The notes beneath the pieces are model-generated. The model did not search any database and was not told the DNA's origin. It was given only the letters and a program-made list of their open reading frames with translations. DNA of 64,000 bases from an uncultured Emticicia sp. (GTDB lineage: Bacteria > Bacteroidota > Bacteroidia > Cytophagales > Spirosomataceae): assembly GCF_937903345.1 (NCBI RefSeq), contig NZ_CALCZQ010000050.1, positions 62,001-126,000 on the forward strand, written 5' to 3'. The position numbers and the translations under genes are program-made. Positions 28,462 to 36,084 of this stretch are shown piece by piece. Position 1 is the stretch's first letter; each line of letters starts with the position of its first letter.

Positions 28462-29019
28462 ATGAAAAATATAGATAAACAAAGTTTAGAAAATGCCTTT
28501 CGTTTGTTTGAAACAGGCGATATTGATAAAATTGAAATAGGCACTACCAAAGGCTTGCAACAAATACACAAGTATCTTTTTGATGGTTTATTTGATTTTG
28601 CTGGGCAAATACGTACGGTTAATATCTCAAAAGGTGGTTTTAGGTTTGCAAATGCTTTATACCTCAACGAAATTTTAGTAAAAATTGAGCAAATGCCCGA
28701 AAACATTTTTGAGCAGATTGTAGCCAAATATGTAGAAATGAATATTGCCCACCCTTTTATGGAAGGCAATGGCAGAACCATGCGGATATGGCTCGACCAA
28801 ATACTAAAAACAAAACTACAAAAAGTAGTAAACTGGCAATTTGTAGGCAAAGAATTGTACCTACAAGCGATGGAACGCAGCCCCATAAACGATTTGGAAT
28901 TAAGAACCCTACTTATTGTTAACCTAACGGACGATATCAATAACCGAGAAATTATTTTTAAAGGCATTGAACAATCTTATTACTACGAAGGGTATAAAAA
29001 AGAAAACGATGATGTATAA
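28462..29019 (+). CDS. fic: Class III Fic protein adenylyltransferase (NmFic-like)
   Basis: A 185-residue stand-alone Fic enzyme that transfers AMP from ATP to hydroxyl groups of target proteins. The active motif is HPFMEGNGRTMR (97-108) with catalytic His97. The C terminus holds the self-inhibitory helix motif S/T-x-x-x-E-G as SYYYEG (172-177), with Glu176 expected to block ATP binding; this defines class III. From memory, the sequence follows Neisseria meningitidis NmFic closely from end to end (KSIDEQSL-like start, GDIDRIEVGTT-like block, identical ending region), which is striking across phyla and suggests horizontal transfer. NmFic modifies DNA gyrase. No separate antitoxin gene is needed or seen. 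Confidence 0.93.
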   Translation: MKNIDKQSLENAFRLFETGDIDKIEIGTTKGLQQIHKYLFDGLFDFAGQIRTVNISKGGFRFANALYLNEILVKIEQMPENIFEQIVAKYVEMNIAHPFMEGNGRTMRIWLDQILKTKLQKVVNWQFVGKELYLQAMERSPINDLELRTLLIVNLTDDINNREIIFKGIEQSYYYEGYKKENDDV

Positions 29020-29076
29020 ATTTATCATTTTAGACTATTCTGGCGGCATTCCGCTTCACTCATTCATTCATTGAAA

Positions 29077-30666
29077 ATGACAAAAGTAGATTTTTTAGTT
29101 ATAGGTTCGGGCATTGCGGGTTTGAGTTTCGCATTGAAAGCCTCGACCAAAGGCAAGGTATTAGTCCTGACCAAAGTAAATGCCGACGAAACCAATACCA
29201 AATATGCCCAAGGCGGAATTGCGGCCGTTTTCGACCCTGATACAGATTCTTTTGAAAAACACATTAGCGATACGCTCATTGCCGGTGATGGACTTTGCGA
29301 CCGAAAAATCGTAGAAATCGTCGTGAAAGAAGGCCCAGACCGTATTCAAGAACTAATAGAATACGGCACAAATTTTGATAAACACGATGGAGAATATGAC
29401 CTCACTCGTGAGGGTGGGCATTCTGAAAAACGAATCCTGCACTATAAAGATATTACAGGCAAAGAAATTGAACGTGCATTGCTCGAAGAAGTTAGCAAAA
29501 ATCAAAATATCGAAATACTCACGCATTACTATGGGGTTGAGCTAATTACGCAGCATCATTTGGGCATTGAAGTAAATCGAGAAACCAACGACGTGACTTG
29601 TTATGGAGTTTATGCCTTAAACTTACACTCGGGCGAAGTCGAAACGATTTTATCTAAAATGACCGTAATGGCAACGGGCGGTGCTGGACATATTTATTCA
29701 GCAACGACAAATCCTGTTATTGCTACTGGCGATGGCATCGCAATGGTTTATCGTGCCAAAGGCCGTGTACGTGATATGGAAATGATTCAGTTTCACCCAA
29801 CCTCTCTCTACAATCCTGGCGAATATCCAAGTTTTTTGATTACCGAAGCCGTTCGTGGCGAGGGTGGAGTTTTGAAAAACAAGAAAGGCGAAGAATTTAT
29901 GCATGGCTACGACCCACGTGGCTCGCTTGCTCCACGTGATATTGTTGCTCGCTCAATAGATGCCGAAATGAAAAAAACTGGTGAAGACCACGTTTATCTT
30001 GATATTTCATTCAAACCAAAAGAACTGATATTGCAACATTTTCCTAATATTTACGAAAAATGTTTGAGTATCGGACTCGATATTACTAAAGACCAGATTC
30101 CAGTTGTTCCTGCTGCTCATTACTTATGCGGTGGAATTTTAGTCGATGAAATGGGTCGTTCAACTATTAATCGTTTGTTTGCCTGTGGCGAATGTTCATC
30201 AACGGGCTTGCATGGAGCGAACCGTTTAGCTTCTAATTCTTTGCTCGAAGCGGCAGTTTTTGGTCATCGTATTGCCCAAGAGGCCCTCGATGATTTTGAT
30301 AATCTAACTTTCCAAGAGAATGTACCAGACTGGAATGAATTCGGCACTGAACAATCGAATGAAGAAATTTTGGTAACGCATAATCTTCGAGAATTACAAA
30401 GAATGATGGCCGATTACGTCGGAATTGTTCGTTCGGATTTTCGTTTGGAGCGTGCCATGCGACGTTTGAATTTGATAAAACAAGAAACCGAAGAATTCTA
30501 CAAGAAAACAAAGCTCTCAATGAAACTATGTGAATTGAGAAATTTGGTTCAATGTGCCGAGCTGGTAATCAAATGTGCCATGAAACGCAAAGAGAGTCGT
30601 GGGCTTCACTATACAACCGATTATCCATATAAATTGGGTGGAAAGCCTGAAAACTCGGTTTTATAA
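29077..30666 (+). CDS. nadB: L-aspartate oxidase
   Basis: FAD enzyme that oxidises L-aspartate to iminoaspartate, the first step of de novo NAD synthesis with quinolinate synthase NadA. The 529 residues (from ATG 29077) show the FAD motif VIGSGIAGLSFAL, the TKYAQGGIAAV segment, EGGHSEKRILHYKDITGKEIE, the catalytic region FHPTSLYNPGE, LITEAVRGEGGVL and GANRLASNSLLEA. A TTG two codons earlier is the only other start. nadA and nadC are not adjacent. Confidence 0.95.
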   Translation: MTKVDFLVIGSGIAGLSFALKASTKGKVLVLTKVNADETNTKYAQGGIAAVFDPDTDSFEKHISDTLIAGDGLCDRKIVEIVVKEGPDRIQELIEYGTNFDKHDGEYDLTREGGHSEKRILHYKDITGKEIERALLEEVSKNQNIEILTHYYGVELITQHHLGIEVNRETNDVTCYGVYALNLHSGEVETILSKMTVMATGGAGHIYSATTNPVIATGDGIAMVYRAKGRVRDMEMIQFHPTSLYNPGEYPSFLITEAVRGEGGVLKNKKGEEFMHGYDPRGSLAPRDIVARSIDAEMKKTGEDHVYLDISFKPKELILQHFPNIYEKCLSIGLDITKDQIPVVPAAHYLCGGILVDEMGRSTINRLFACGECSSTGLHGANRLASNSLLEAAVFGHRIAQEALDDFDNLTFQENVPDWNEFGTEQSNEEILVTHNLRELQRMMADYVGIVRSDFRLERAMRRLNLIKQETEEFYKKTKLSMKLCELRNLVQCAELVIKCAMKRKESRGLHYTTDYPYKLGGKPENSVL

Positions 30667-30669
30667 CTG

Positions 30670-30688
30670 GACAAGTTTGTAACTTGTC
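30670..30688. repeat. ACAAGTT palindrome after nadB
   Basis: A perfect 8-bp inverted repeat GACAAGTT/AACTTGTC with loop TGT, four bases after the nadB stop. It resembles the palindrome at 22044-22068. There is no T run. Confidence 0.55.
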
Positions 30689-30707
30689 AAAACGCTGAAA
30701 ATCAAAA

Positions 30708-30738
30708 TTGCAAATAAAAAATATTTTATCTAATTTTG
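30708..30738 (+). promoter_or_regulatory. Consensus promoter of rpsJ
   Basis: TTG at 30708-30710 and TAATTTTG at 30731-30738 with 20 bases between. It predicts a 5' leader of about 85 bases before the rpsJ ATG. Confidence 0.65.
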
Positions 30739-30743
30739 CACCT

Positions 30744-30828
30744 TGGTACTCAAAAGTATCACGCTGCTTTGTCGAAGCGAATGGTTCTTTCGGCAGAGTT
30801 TTTTTATCACTCTAAAAAATTTGAACCA
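30744..30828 (+). promoter_or_regulatory. Possible structured 5' leader of rpsJ
   Basis: The leader can fold into a long hairpin: CTGC pairs with GCAG and CGAA with TTCG around the segment 30761-30797. Ribosomal protein leaders often carry autoregulatory structures, but I do not recognise a described one here. Confidence 0.3.
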
Positions 30829-31134
30829 ATGTCACAAAAAATCAGAATCAAATTGAAGTCATTTGACCACAATTTAGTGGACAAATCGGCTGAAAGAATT
30901 GTGAAAGCTGTAAAATCTACAGGTGCAGTTGTTAGTGGTCCAATTCCGTTACCAACGCGTAAAGAAATTTTCACAGTTTTGAAATCACCTCACGTTAACA
31001 AAAAAGCACGTGAACAATTCCAATTGTGTACTTACAAGCGTCTTATTGACATCTACTCGGCAAGCCCGAAAACAGTAGATGCCTTGATGAAATTGGAGCT
31101 TCCAAGTGGTGTTGATGTTGAAATCAAAGTGTAG
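30829..31134 (+). CDS. rpsJ: 30S ribosomal protein S10
   Basis: A 101-residue ribosomal protein of the small-subunit head, also the NusE partner in antitermination. The sequence MSQKIRIKLKSFDHNLVDKSAERIV and following, with GPIPLPTRKEIFTVLKSPHVNKKAREQF and the C-terminal LPSGVDVEIKV, is standard. The open frame extends back to 30736, but ATG 30829 is the S10 start. The gene stands alone between nadB and pdhA with its own promoter and terminator. S10 is normally next to fusA or at the head of the S10 operon, so the placement is unusual. Confidence 0.96.
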   Translation: MSQKIRIKLKSFDHNLVDKSAERIVKAVKSTGAVVSGPIPLPTRKEIFTVLKSPHVNKKAREQFQLCTYKRLIDIYSASPKTVDALMKLELPSGVDVEIKV

Positions 31135-31153
31135 TTTTGATAAAACGTACCAT

Positions 31154-31191
31154 AAAAAGCCTATTTGTTGAAAAAGCAGATAGGCTTTTTT
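31154..31191 (+). terminator. Terminator after rpsJ
   Basis: Arms AAAAAGCCTAT (31154-31164) and ATAGGCTTTTT (31180-31190) close an interrupted hairpin followed by further T. Confidence 0.8.
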
Positions 31192-31346
31192 GTATTAAAA
31201 TTTGGGGCGGCACTCTGTGAAGGATTAAACATTTACTAAGCTAACAATATTTAATCCCTACGGGATTTTAGCTCATAAAATCCTTTCATAAAATTGCTTT
31301 TATAAAGTATAAGTTGTTTATAATTAACGAATTATGAATAAAACAT

Positions 31347-31374
31347 TCAGAACTCAGAATTCAGAACTCAGAAC
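31347..31374. repeat. Four tandem 7-bp units (TCAGAAC/T) just upstream of the pdhA promoter
   Basis: TCAGAAC, TCAGAAT, TCAGAAC, TCAGAAC follow each other without gaps, and the -33 element of the pdhA promoter begins three bases later. The rest of 31192-31457 contains no gene that I can see. The array could bind a regulator in phase or vary in copy number. Confidence 0.75.
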
Positions 31375-31376
31375 TC

Positions 31377-31407
31377 TTTGAGTCTAATGTTTTTATTCCT
31401 AAATTTG
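31377..31407 (+). promoter_or_regulatory. Consensus promoter of pdhA
   Basis: TTTG at 31377-31380 and TAAATTTG at 31400-31407, 19 bases apart, 50 bases before the ATG. Confidence 0.75.
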
Positions 31408-31457
31408 CACCAATTCTAAGAGATTTACATTCACCATAAAAGATTTAAGAAGTCAAA

Positions 31458-32474
31458 ATGGCATCTACTAAAGAAAAAGCCCCAAAGGTTAAATACAGTA
31501 AAGAAACTTATATGTATTGGTACGAATCTATGTACCTTCAGAGAAAATTTGAGGAAAAAGCAGGGCAATTATATGGGCAGCAAAAAATTCGTGGATTTTG
31601 TCACTTATATATCGGACAAGAGGCTTGTTCTTCGGGAGCGGTTTCGGCTTTAACAAAAGATGATAAATGGATTACGGCCTACCGTGACCACGGACATCCG
31701 TTGGCACTTGGCACTGACCCAAACAGAATCATGGCCGAACTTTTCGGAAAAGTGACAGGAACAACCAAAGGAAAAGGTGGTTCGATGCACATTTTTGACA
31801 AAGAAGTTAATTTTATCGGTGGACACGGAATCGTTGGTGCTCAAATTCCTTTGGGTGCTGGTATTGCTTTCGCTGAAAAATATAAAGGCACTCAAAACCT
31901 ATGTATGTGCTATTTTGGTGATGGTGCGGTGCGTCAGGGTGCATTACACGAGGCATTCAATATGGCCATGACATGGAAATTGCCAGTAATCTTTGTGGTA
32001 GAAAACAATGGTTATGCAATGGGTACATCGGTTGAGCGTACTTCAAATGTACGTGAGCTTTACACAATCGGTGAGGCTTATGATATGCCAGCTGAGCCGG
32101 TTGATGCCATGGATGTTGAAATGGTGCACGAAGCGGTAAAACGTGCAGCTGATCGTGCAAGAGCAGGCGAAGGTCCGACTTTCTTGGAGTTTAAGACATA
32201 CCGATACCGTGGACACTCCATGTCTGACCCACAAAAATACCGAACAAAAGAAGAAGTTGAGCAATGGAAAATGCGTGACCCACTCGAAATGGTTCGTCAT
32301 CGTATCTTGACTAACGGTATCGCAACAGAAGCAGACCTAGATGTGATTGATTCTAGAGTAAAAGAGGTGGTAGAGGCTTCAGTAAAATTTGCAGAGGAAT
32401 CGCCATATCCAGAGCCAGAGGCTGCTTTTGAAGATGTATATATGGATGCAGAATATCCTTTCTTGAGAGAGTAA
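31458..32474 (+). CDS. pdhA: Pyruvate dehydrogenase E1 component, alpha subunit
   Basis: Thiamine-diphosphate-dependent subunit that, with E1 beta, decarboxylates pyruvate and reductively acetylates E2. The 338 residues include YIGQEACSSGAVSAL, YRDHGHPLALG, GKGGSMHIFD, the ThDP motif GDGAVRQGALHEAFNMA...ENNGYAMGTSVERTS, and the conserved loop YRYRGHSMSDPQKYR. These fit a pyruvate-type E1 alpha better than a branched-chain one. pdhB is not adjacent, and E3 (lpdA) is 11 kb upstream. It has its own promoter preceded by a heptamer array. Confidence 0.93.
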   Translation: MASTKEKAPKVKYSKETYMYWYESMYLQRKFEEKAGQLYGQQKIRGFCHLYIGQEACSSGAVSALTKDDKWITAYRDHGHPLALGTDPNRIMAELFGKVTGTTKGKGGSMHIFDKEVNFIGGHGIVGAQIPLGAGIAFAEKYKGTQNLCMCYFGDGAVRQGALHEAFNMAMTWKLPVIFVVENNGYAMGTSVERTSNVRELYTIGEAYDMPAEPVDAMDVEMVHEAVKRAADRARAGEGPTFLEFKTYRYRGHSMSDPQKYRTKEEVEQWKMRDPLEMVRHRILTNGIATEADLDVIDSRVKEVVEASVKFAEESPYPEPEAAFEDVYMDAEYPFLRE

Positions 32475-32497
32475 TTATATTCTTAGTTAATACGTAG

Positions 32498-32530
32498 AAG
32501 CCAGTCTTGACAAGTCAAAACTGGCTTTTT
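32498..32530 (+). terminator. Terminator after pdhA
   Basis: AAGCCAGT (32498-32505) pairs with ACTGGCTT (32520-32527), with a nested TTGAC/GTCAA inside and a T run after. Confidence 0.8.
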
Positions 32531-32730
32531 CATTCAAAATAATAATTTATTTGTCATACATTTAGAAAAAAACGGCTTTTTCCAAAACATAAACCCACCT
32601 AATCTGTTATTCATATACTTTGATTTTATATCTGAAAAGCCCGAAGGTGCATTGTATCTCACGATTCTGAGAATATTTTGTACGAAAATTTGAATGAGGA
32701 GCTAAAATAACTTTTCAATAAAGTAAAGAA

Positions 32731-33609
32731 ATGAGTAATTATTCTATTAAAGATTTAGAACAACTATCTGGTATTAAAGCCCATACTTTACGTATTTGGG
32801 AACAACGATACAATATTATCAATCCCAAAAGAACAGATACAAATATCCGTACTTATGATGATAAGGATTTAAAGTTGGTTTTGAATATTGCATTACTCAA
32901 AGACCATGACTACAAAATCTCTGAGATTGCCAAGCTGAGTTTAGAGCAATTATCAAAAGAAGTTTTGGCAATTTCTGATAAACAGCTCAATTATCCCGAC
33001 CAGATTCACGCCCTTACGATTGCTATGATTGACATTGACGAAGAACGCTTCGAGAAAATAATGTCAACTAATATTCTGCAATTTGGCTTCGAGAATACGA
33101 TGATAAATATCATTTATCCTTTCTTAAGTAGAATCGGTACACTTTGGATAACAGGCTCAATTGGTCCTGCACAAGAACATTTTATCACGAATTTGATTCG
33201 TCAAAAAATCGTGGTCGCGATTGATGGACAAATCATCAAACCTACCGCTGAATCTAAGAAATACATTTTATATACACCCGAAGGTGAATTTCACGAGATG
33301 CCGTTATTGTTTGCTAATTTTATTTTGCGTGCAAGGAATAATATAGTGATTTATTTGGGACAAAGTATGCCCTTTTCGGAGTTAGAGTTTATTTGTCAAC
33401 ATCATAAGCCAGATTGTTTGTTTACGGTAATTACAACTACACCTGGGCAAGATGATATACAACAATACATCAACAAACTGGGGGATACATTTCCTGATAT
33501 AAAAATTCTTTTAACTGGTTATCAAGTAATTGCTCAAGGTCTTGATTTACCTAAGAATATTGAAGTAGTAAGTAATGTTAGGCAATTAATGGAGTTTGCC
33601 GAAGATTGA
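32731..33609 (+). CDS. MerR-type regulator with cobalamin-binding domain (CarH/LitR-like)
   Basis: A 292-residue regulator. Residues 1-70 are a MerR winged helix (YSIKDLEQLSGIKAHTLRIWEQRY, then RTYDDKDLKLVLNIALL). Residues about 90-165 form the four-helix B12-cap, and about 175-290 a Rossmann-like cobalamin domain. The photoreceptor signature W-x9-E-H is intact as W139 and E149-H150. H188 in GEFHEMP is placed like the lower cobalt ligand of CarH, though the usual glycine after it is missing. It may therefore bind adenosylcobalamin and sense light, or sense B12 status. Carotenoid or photolyase genes, the usual targets, are not beside it. Confidence 0.85.
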   Translation: MSNYSIKDLEQLSGIKAHTLRIWEQRYNIINPKRTDTNIRTYDDKDLKLVLNIALLKDHDYKISEIAKLSLEQLSKEVLAISDKQLNYPDQIHALTIAMIDIDEERFEKIMSTNILQFGFENTMINIIYPFLSRIGTLWITGSIGPAQEHFITNLIRQKIVVAIDGQIIKPTAESKKYILYTPEGEFHEMPLLFANFILRARNNIVIYLGQSMPFSELEFICQHHKPDCLFTVITTTPGQDDIQQYINKLGDTFPDIKILLTGYQVIAQGLDLPKNIEVVSNVRQLMEFAED

Positions 33610-33676
33610 TAAAGGATAGTCTTAAAGTCATTCATAGGCTACTTTTAGTAAAGTCACCAATAATCAATAGAAATGG

Positions 33677-33723
33677 TATAAAAAAGCGGCTCAATTTTCT
33701 GAAAATTGAGCCGCTTTTTTATA
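33677..33723. terminator. Bidirectional terminator between the MerR gene and lgt
   Basis: A perfect 22-bp inverted repeat (33677-33698 with 33702-33723) with core GCGGCTC/GAGCCGC and A/T flanks, between convergent genes. Confidence 0.9.
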
Positions 33724-33739
33724 TATAACTCTTTAGGTC

Positions 33740-34591
33740 TTAGGCAATCTCTTTATTCTTTCCTTTTATGAAAGTATAAATTAAAACACCAATTCCGAGC
33801 AATACAGCAGGTATACTCAAAATTTGTCCCATATTCAAAGTCATTTTGTCTTCAAATGCTTCTTGGTTTTCTTTCAAGAATTCGTAGCAGAATCGTAGAC
33901 CAAAACACCAAATCAAGAATATTCCAAGTAATAATCCACGAGGAGTTTGTGCTTTATATTTATTCCAAAGGAAATACAAAAGACCAAATAAGAGCAAGCA
34001 AGAAAGTGCTTCGTATAGTTGTGCAGGATGGCGAGCAAAACCTTCGGGGGTCATTAAAAGATTTCCGTCGGGCGACATACTAAAAAGATTAAATCTAAAA
34101 GCCCAAGGTAGATTACTCTCTTTTCCCACAATTTCGTGGTTCATCAGATTTCCCATACGAATGAAGAAACCCGCTAAGGCTACCGTAATTACTATTCTGT
34201 CGGCAACCCACAAGAATGGTTGGTCTTTGTGGCTACGAGCATAAAGAATCAATGCCGTTACGATTCCGACCAAAGCACCGTGGCTTGCCAAACCTTGATA
34301 GGGGGGCGTAATCATATCGAGCAGGAATGTACCAGGGTTTTTCAGAAAATCATCGAATTCGTAGAAAAAATAGTGTCCGAATCTTGCCCCAAGTACTGTA
34401 GCCACAATCATCACGAAGAGTAATGTATCAAGGTCTTTTTCTGATTTGCCTTCTTTTCTAAATACATTGAGCATGATTTGATAGCCCAACAAGAAGCCCG
34501 AAGCAAACAAAAGTCCATACCAGCGTAATTCAAAACTACCAAGTTTTGCTATAATCGGATTAATATTCCAAGGAATTTCTAAAAGAGTCAT
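33740..34591 (-). CDS. lgt: Prolipoprotein diacylglyceryl transferase
   Basis: Inner-membrane enzyme that moves diacylglycerol from phosphatidylglycerol onto the lipobox cysteine, the first step of lipoprotein maturation. About seven membrane helices are visible. Motifs include LRWYGLLFASGFLLGY, GARFGHYFFYE, the Lgt signature region RMGNLMNHEIVGKESNLPWAFRF, HPAQLYEAL and LRFCYEFLKENQ. I prefer ATG 34591 (283 residues, MTLLEIPWNINP); the longer TTG start at 34618 overlaps a -7 promoter element. The many lipoproteins in this window (SusD, DUF4397, serpin) depend on it. Confidence 0.95.
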   Translation of the reverse strand: MTLLEIPWNINPIIAKLGSFELRWYGLLFASGFLLGYQIMLNVFRKEGKSEKDLDTLLFVMIVATVLGARFGHYFFYEFDDFLKNPGTFLLDMITPPYQGLASHGALVGIVTALILYARSHKDQPFLWVADRIVITVALAGFFIRMGNLMNHEIVGKESNLPWAFRFNLFSMSPDGNLLMTPEGFARHPAQLYEALSCLLLFGLLYFLWNKYKAQTPRGLLLGIFLIWCFGLRFCYEFLKENQEAFEDKMTLNMGQILSIPAVLLGIGVLIYTFIKGKNKEIA

Positions 34592-34615
34592 TAATGTTTG
34601 ATTTTGAAATTTCCT

Positions 34616-34623
34616 CAAAAATA
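34616..34623 (-). promoter_or_regulatory. Promoter -7 element of lgt
   Basis: TATTTTTG on the minus strand fits TAnnTTTG. Transcription would start near 34610, which supports the ATG at 34591. Confidence 0.45.
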
Positions 34624-34779
34624 TGAGTTTTATTTGAGAGCTTGCGTAATTTTGTGATAGATTGTTTAAAAAACTTGCTTAATGCTTCAGAAATTAAGTA
34701 TTTAGAGGTCTTTTTTATAAAATTTTTGTCATCTTAAAATGCATAAAGCTTACGGCTTATTGCATATAGCAATTAATAA

Positions 34780-35748
34780 ATGAAAATAAACATCGGTATC
34801 ATTGGTGGGGCTGGCTACACAGGTGGCGAATTGCTCCGTATTTTGCTCAATCATCCACAGGTAAATATAAATTTTGTACACTCGAAAAGCCAAGCGGGAA
34901 AACCAGTTTACTCAACTCATAGCGATTTGGTTGGAGATACAGACTTACTTTTTACCGACATTATGCCTTTCGATGAAGTGCAAGCAATTTTTCTTTGCTC
35001 AGGCCACAACGAGTCGAAAAAATTTTTGGCAGAAAATACCATTCCCGAAAGCCTTATAATCATTGACCTAAGCACCGATTTCCGTGACCAAAGCAATGGT
35101 TTTGTCTATGGTTTGCCCGAATTACAGCGTGATTTGATAAAAACGGCTACCAAAATAGCGAATCCCGGTTGTTTTGCCACGAGTATCGAGTTAGCTTTAT
35201 TGCCATTGGCTAATGCAGGAGTATTGAATGACGACATACACGTAAGTGCCGTAACGGGTAGTACAGGTGCGGGGCAATCGCTTTCGGCAACTACGCATTT
35301 TAGTTGGAGAAATAATAATTTATCTATCTATAAGGCTTTTACGCATCAGCATTTAAAAGAAATTAACCAAAGTATTAAAACTTTGCAGCCTTCTTTTGGT
35401 AAATCAGTAAATTTTATTCCTTATCGAGGAAACTTCAGCCGAGGAATCATGGCGAATGTTTATACCAAATTTGCCGGAACGATTGAAGAGGCCAAAGCAT
35501 TGTACAAAAATTATTATGCTTCGCATCCGTTCACGCATTTGAGCGAAGCTGCCGAAATAGACTTAAAACAAGTTGTAAATACGAATAAGTGTATCATTCA
35601 TTTAGAAAAACACGATGATAACTTATTGATTACGAGTATCATTGATAACCTAAGCAAAGGAGCATCTGGCCAAGCAGTACAAAACTTAAACCTTGTTTTT
35701 GGTTTGGAAGAAACAACTGGATTGAAATTGAAATCAGTGGGATTTTAG
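34780..35748 (+). CDS. argC: N-acetyl-gamma-glutamyl-phosphate reductase
   Basis: Third step of arginine synthesis: NADPH-dependent reduction of N-acetylglutamyl phosphate to the semialdehyde. In some Bacteroidota the pathway uses succinylated intermediates, which the sequence cannot decide. The 322 residues show the nucleotide motif GIIGGAGYTGGELLRIL at the N terminus and catalytic Cys131 in ANPGCFATSIELALLPL, then VTGSTGAGQSLSATTHFSWR. It stands alone. Just upstream, 34739-34767 forms an imperfect dyad (TGCATAAAGC/GCTTATTGCA) that might be an operator. Confidence 0.94.
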   Translation: MKINIGIIGGAGYTGGELLRILLNHPQVNINFVHSKSQAGKPVYSTHSDLVGDTDLLFTDIMPFDEVQAIFLCSGHNESKKFLAENTIPESLIIIDLSTDFRDQSNGFVYGLPELQRDLIKTATKIANPGCFATSIELALLPLANAGVLNDDIHVSAVTGSTGAGQSLSATTHFSWRNNNLSIYKAFTHQHLKEINQSIKTLQPSFGKSVNFIPYRGNFSRGIMANVYTKFAGTIEEAKALYKNYYASHPFTHLSEAAEIDLKQVVNTNKCIIHLEKHDDNLLITSIIDNLSKGASGQAVQNLNLVFGLEETTGLKLKSVGF

Positions 35749-35945
35749 AACGCAGTCGAATGAAGCAAGTTTGATATCTCTGCGTTGACCAAGAGAAGTA
35801 TAGGGAAATGGGAGAGAATCAAACTTGCATCACACAAGGCATCAAAAATAGAAAACCTATTGCAGAAAAATCGAATAGATGCTTAGGCGAAATCGAAGCC
35901 ACAATATTCCCTCATATTTTTTGTTATAAAACTGCCATAAAAGGT
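35749..35945. other. Spacer between argC and the secA promoter
   Basis: About 200 bases with no reading frame or RNA gene that I recognise. No obvious terminator hairpin for argC is present. Confidence 0.35.
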
Positions 35946-36084
35946 TAAATTTGTAACCCTAAATACTAATACTCTTATAATCAGACCTTAAAATCTTGAC
36001 TTATTGTCAGATTTTAACCTTTGGTTAGGTATTTGTTAACAATAAAACTTCATAAAAAGAGAATTAACGAACAAGAAATATAAA
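35946..36084 (+). promoter_or_regulatory. secA promoter -7 element and structured leader
   Basis: TAAATTTG at 35946-35953 fits the -7 element and is framed by a small dyad GGTTA/TAACC; a TTG lies 22 bases upstream. The leader of about 120 bases contains a hairpin of AAAATCTTGAC with GTCAGATTTT (35991-36016) and then TAACC/GGTTA. I found no SecM-like arrest peptide in it. Confidence 0.45.

Noticed and set aside
28440..28967. A 175-codon frame antisense to fic
   Set aside because: It mirrors the fic gene and could have been taken for an antitoxin, but class III Fic proteins carry their inhibitor in the same chain, and the composition is that of a shadow frame.
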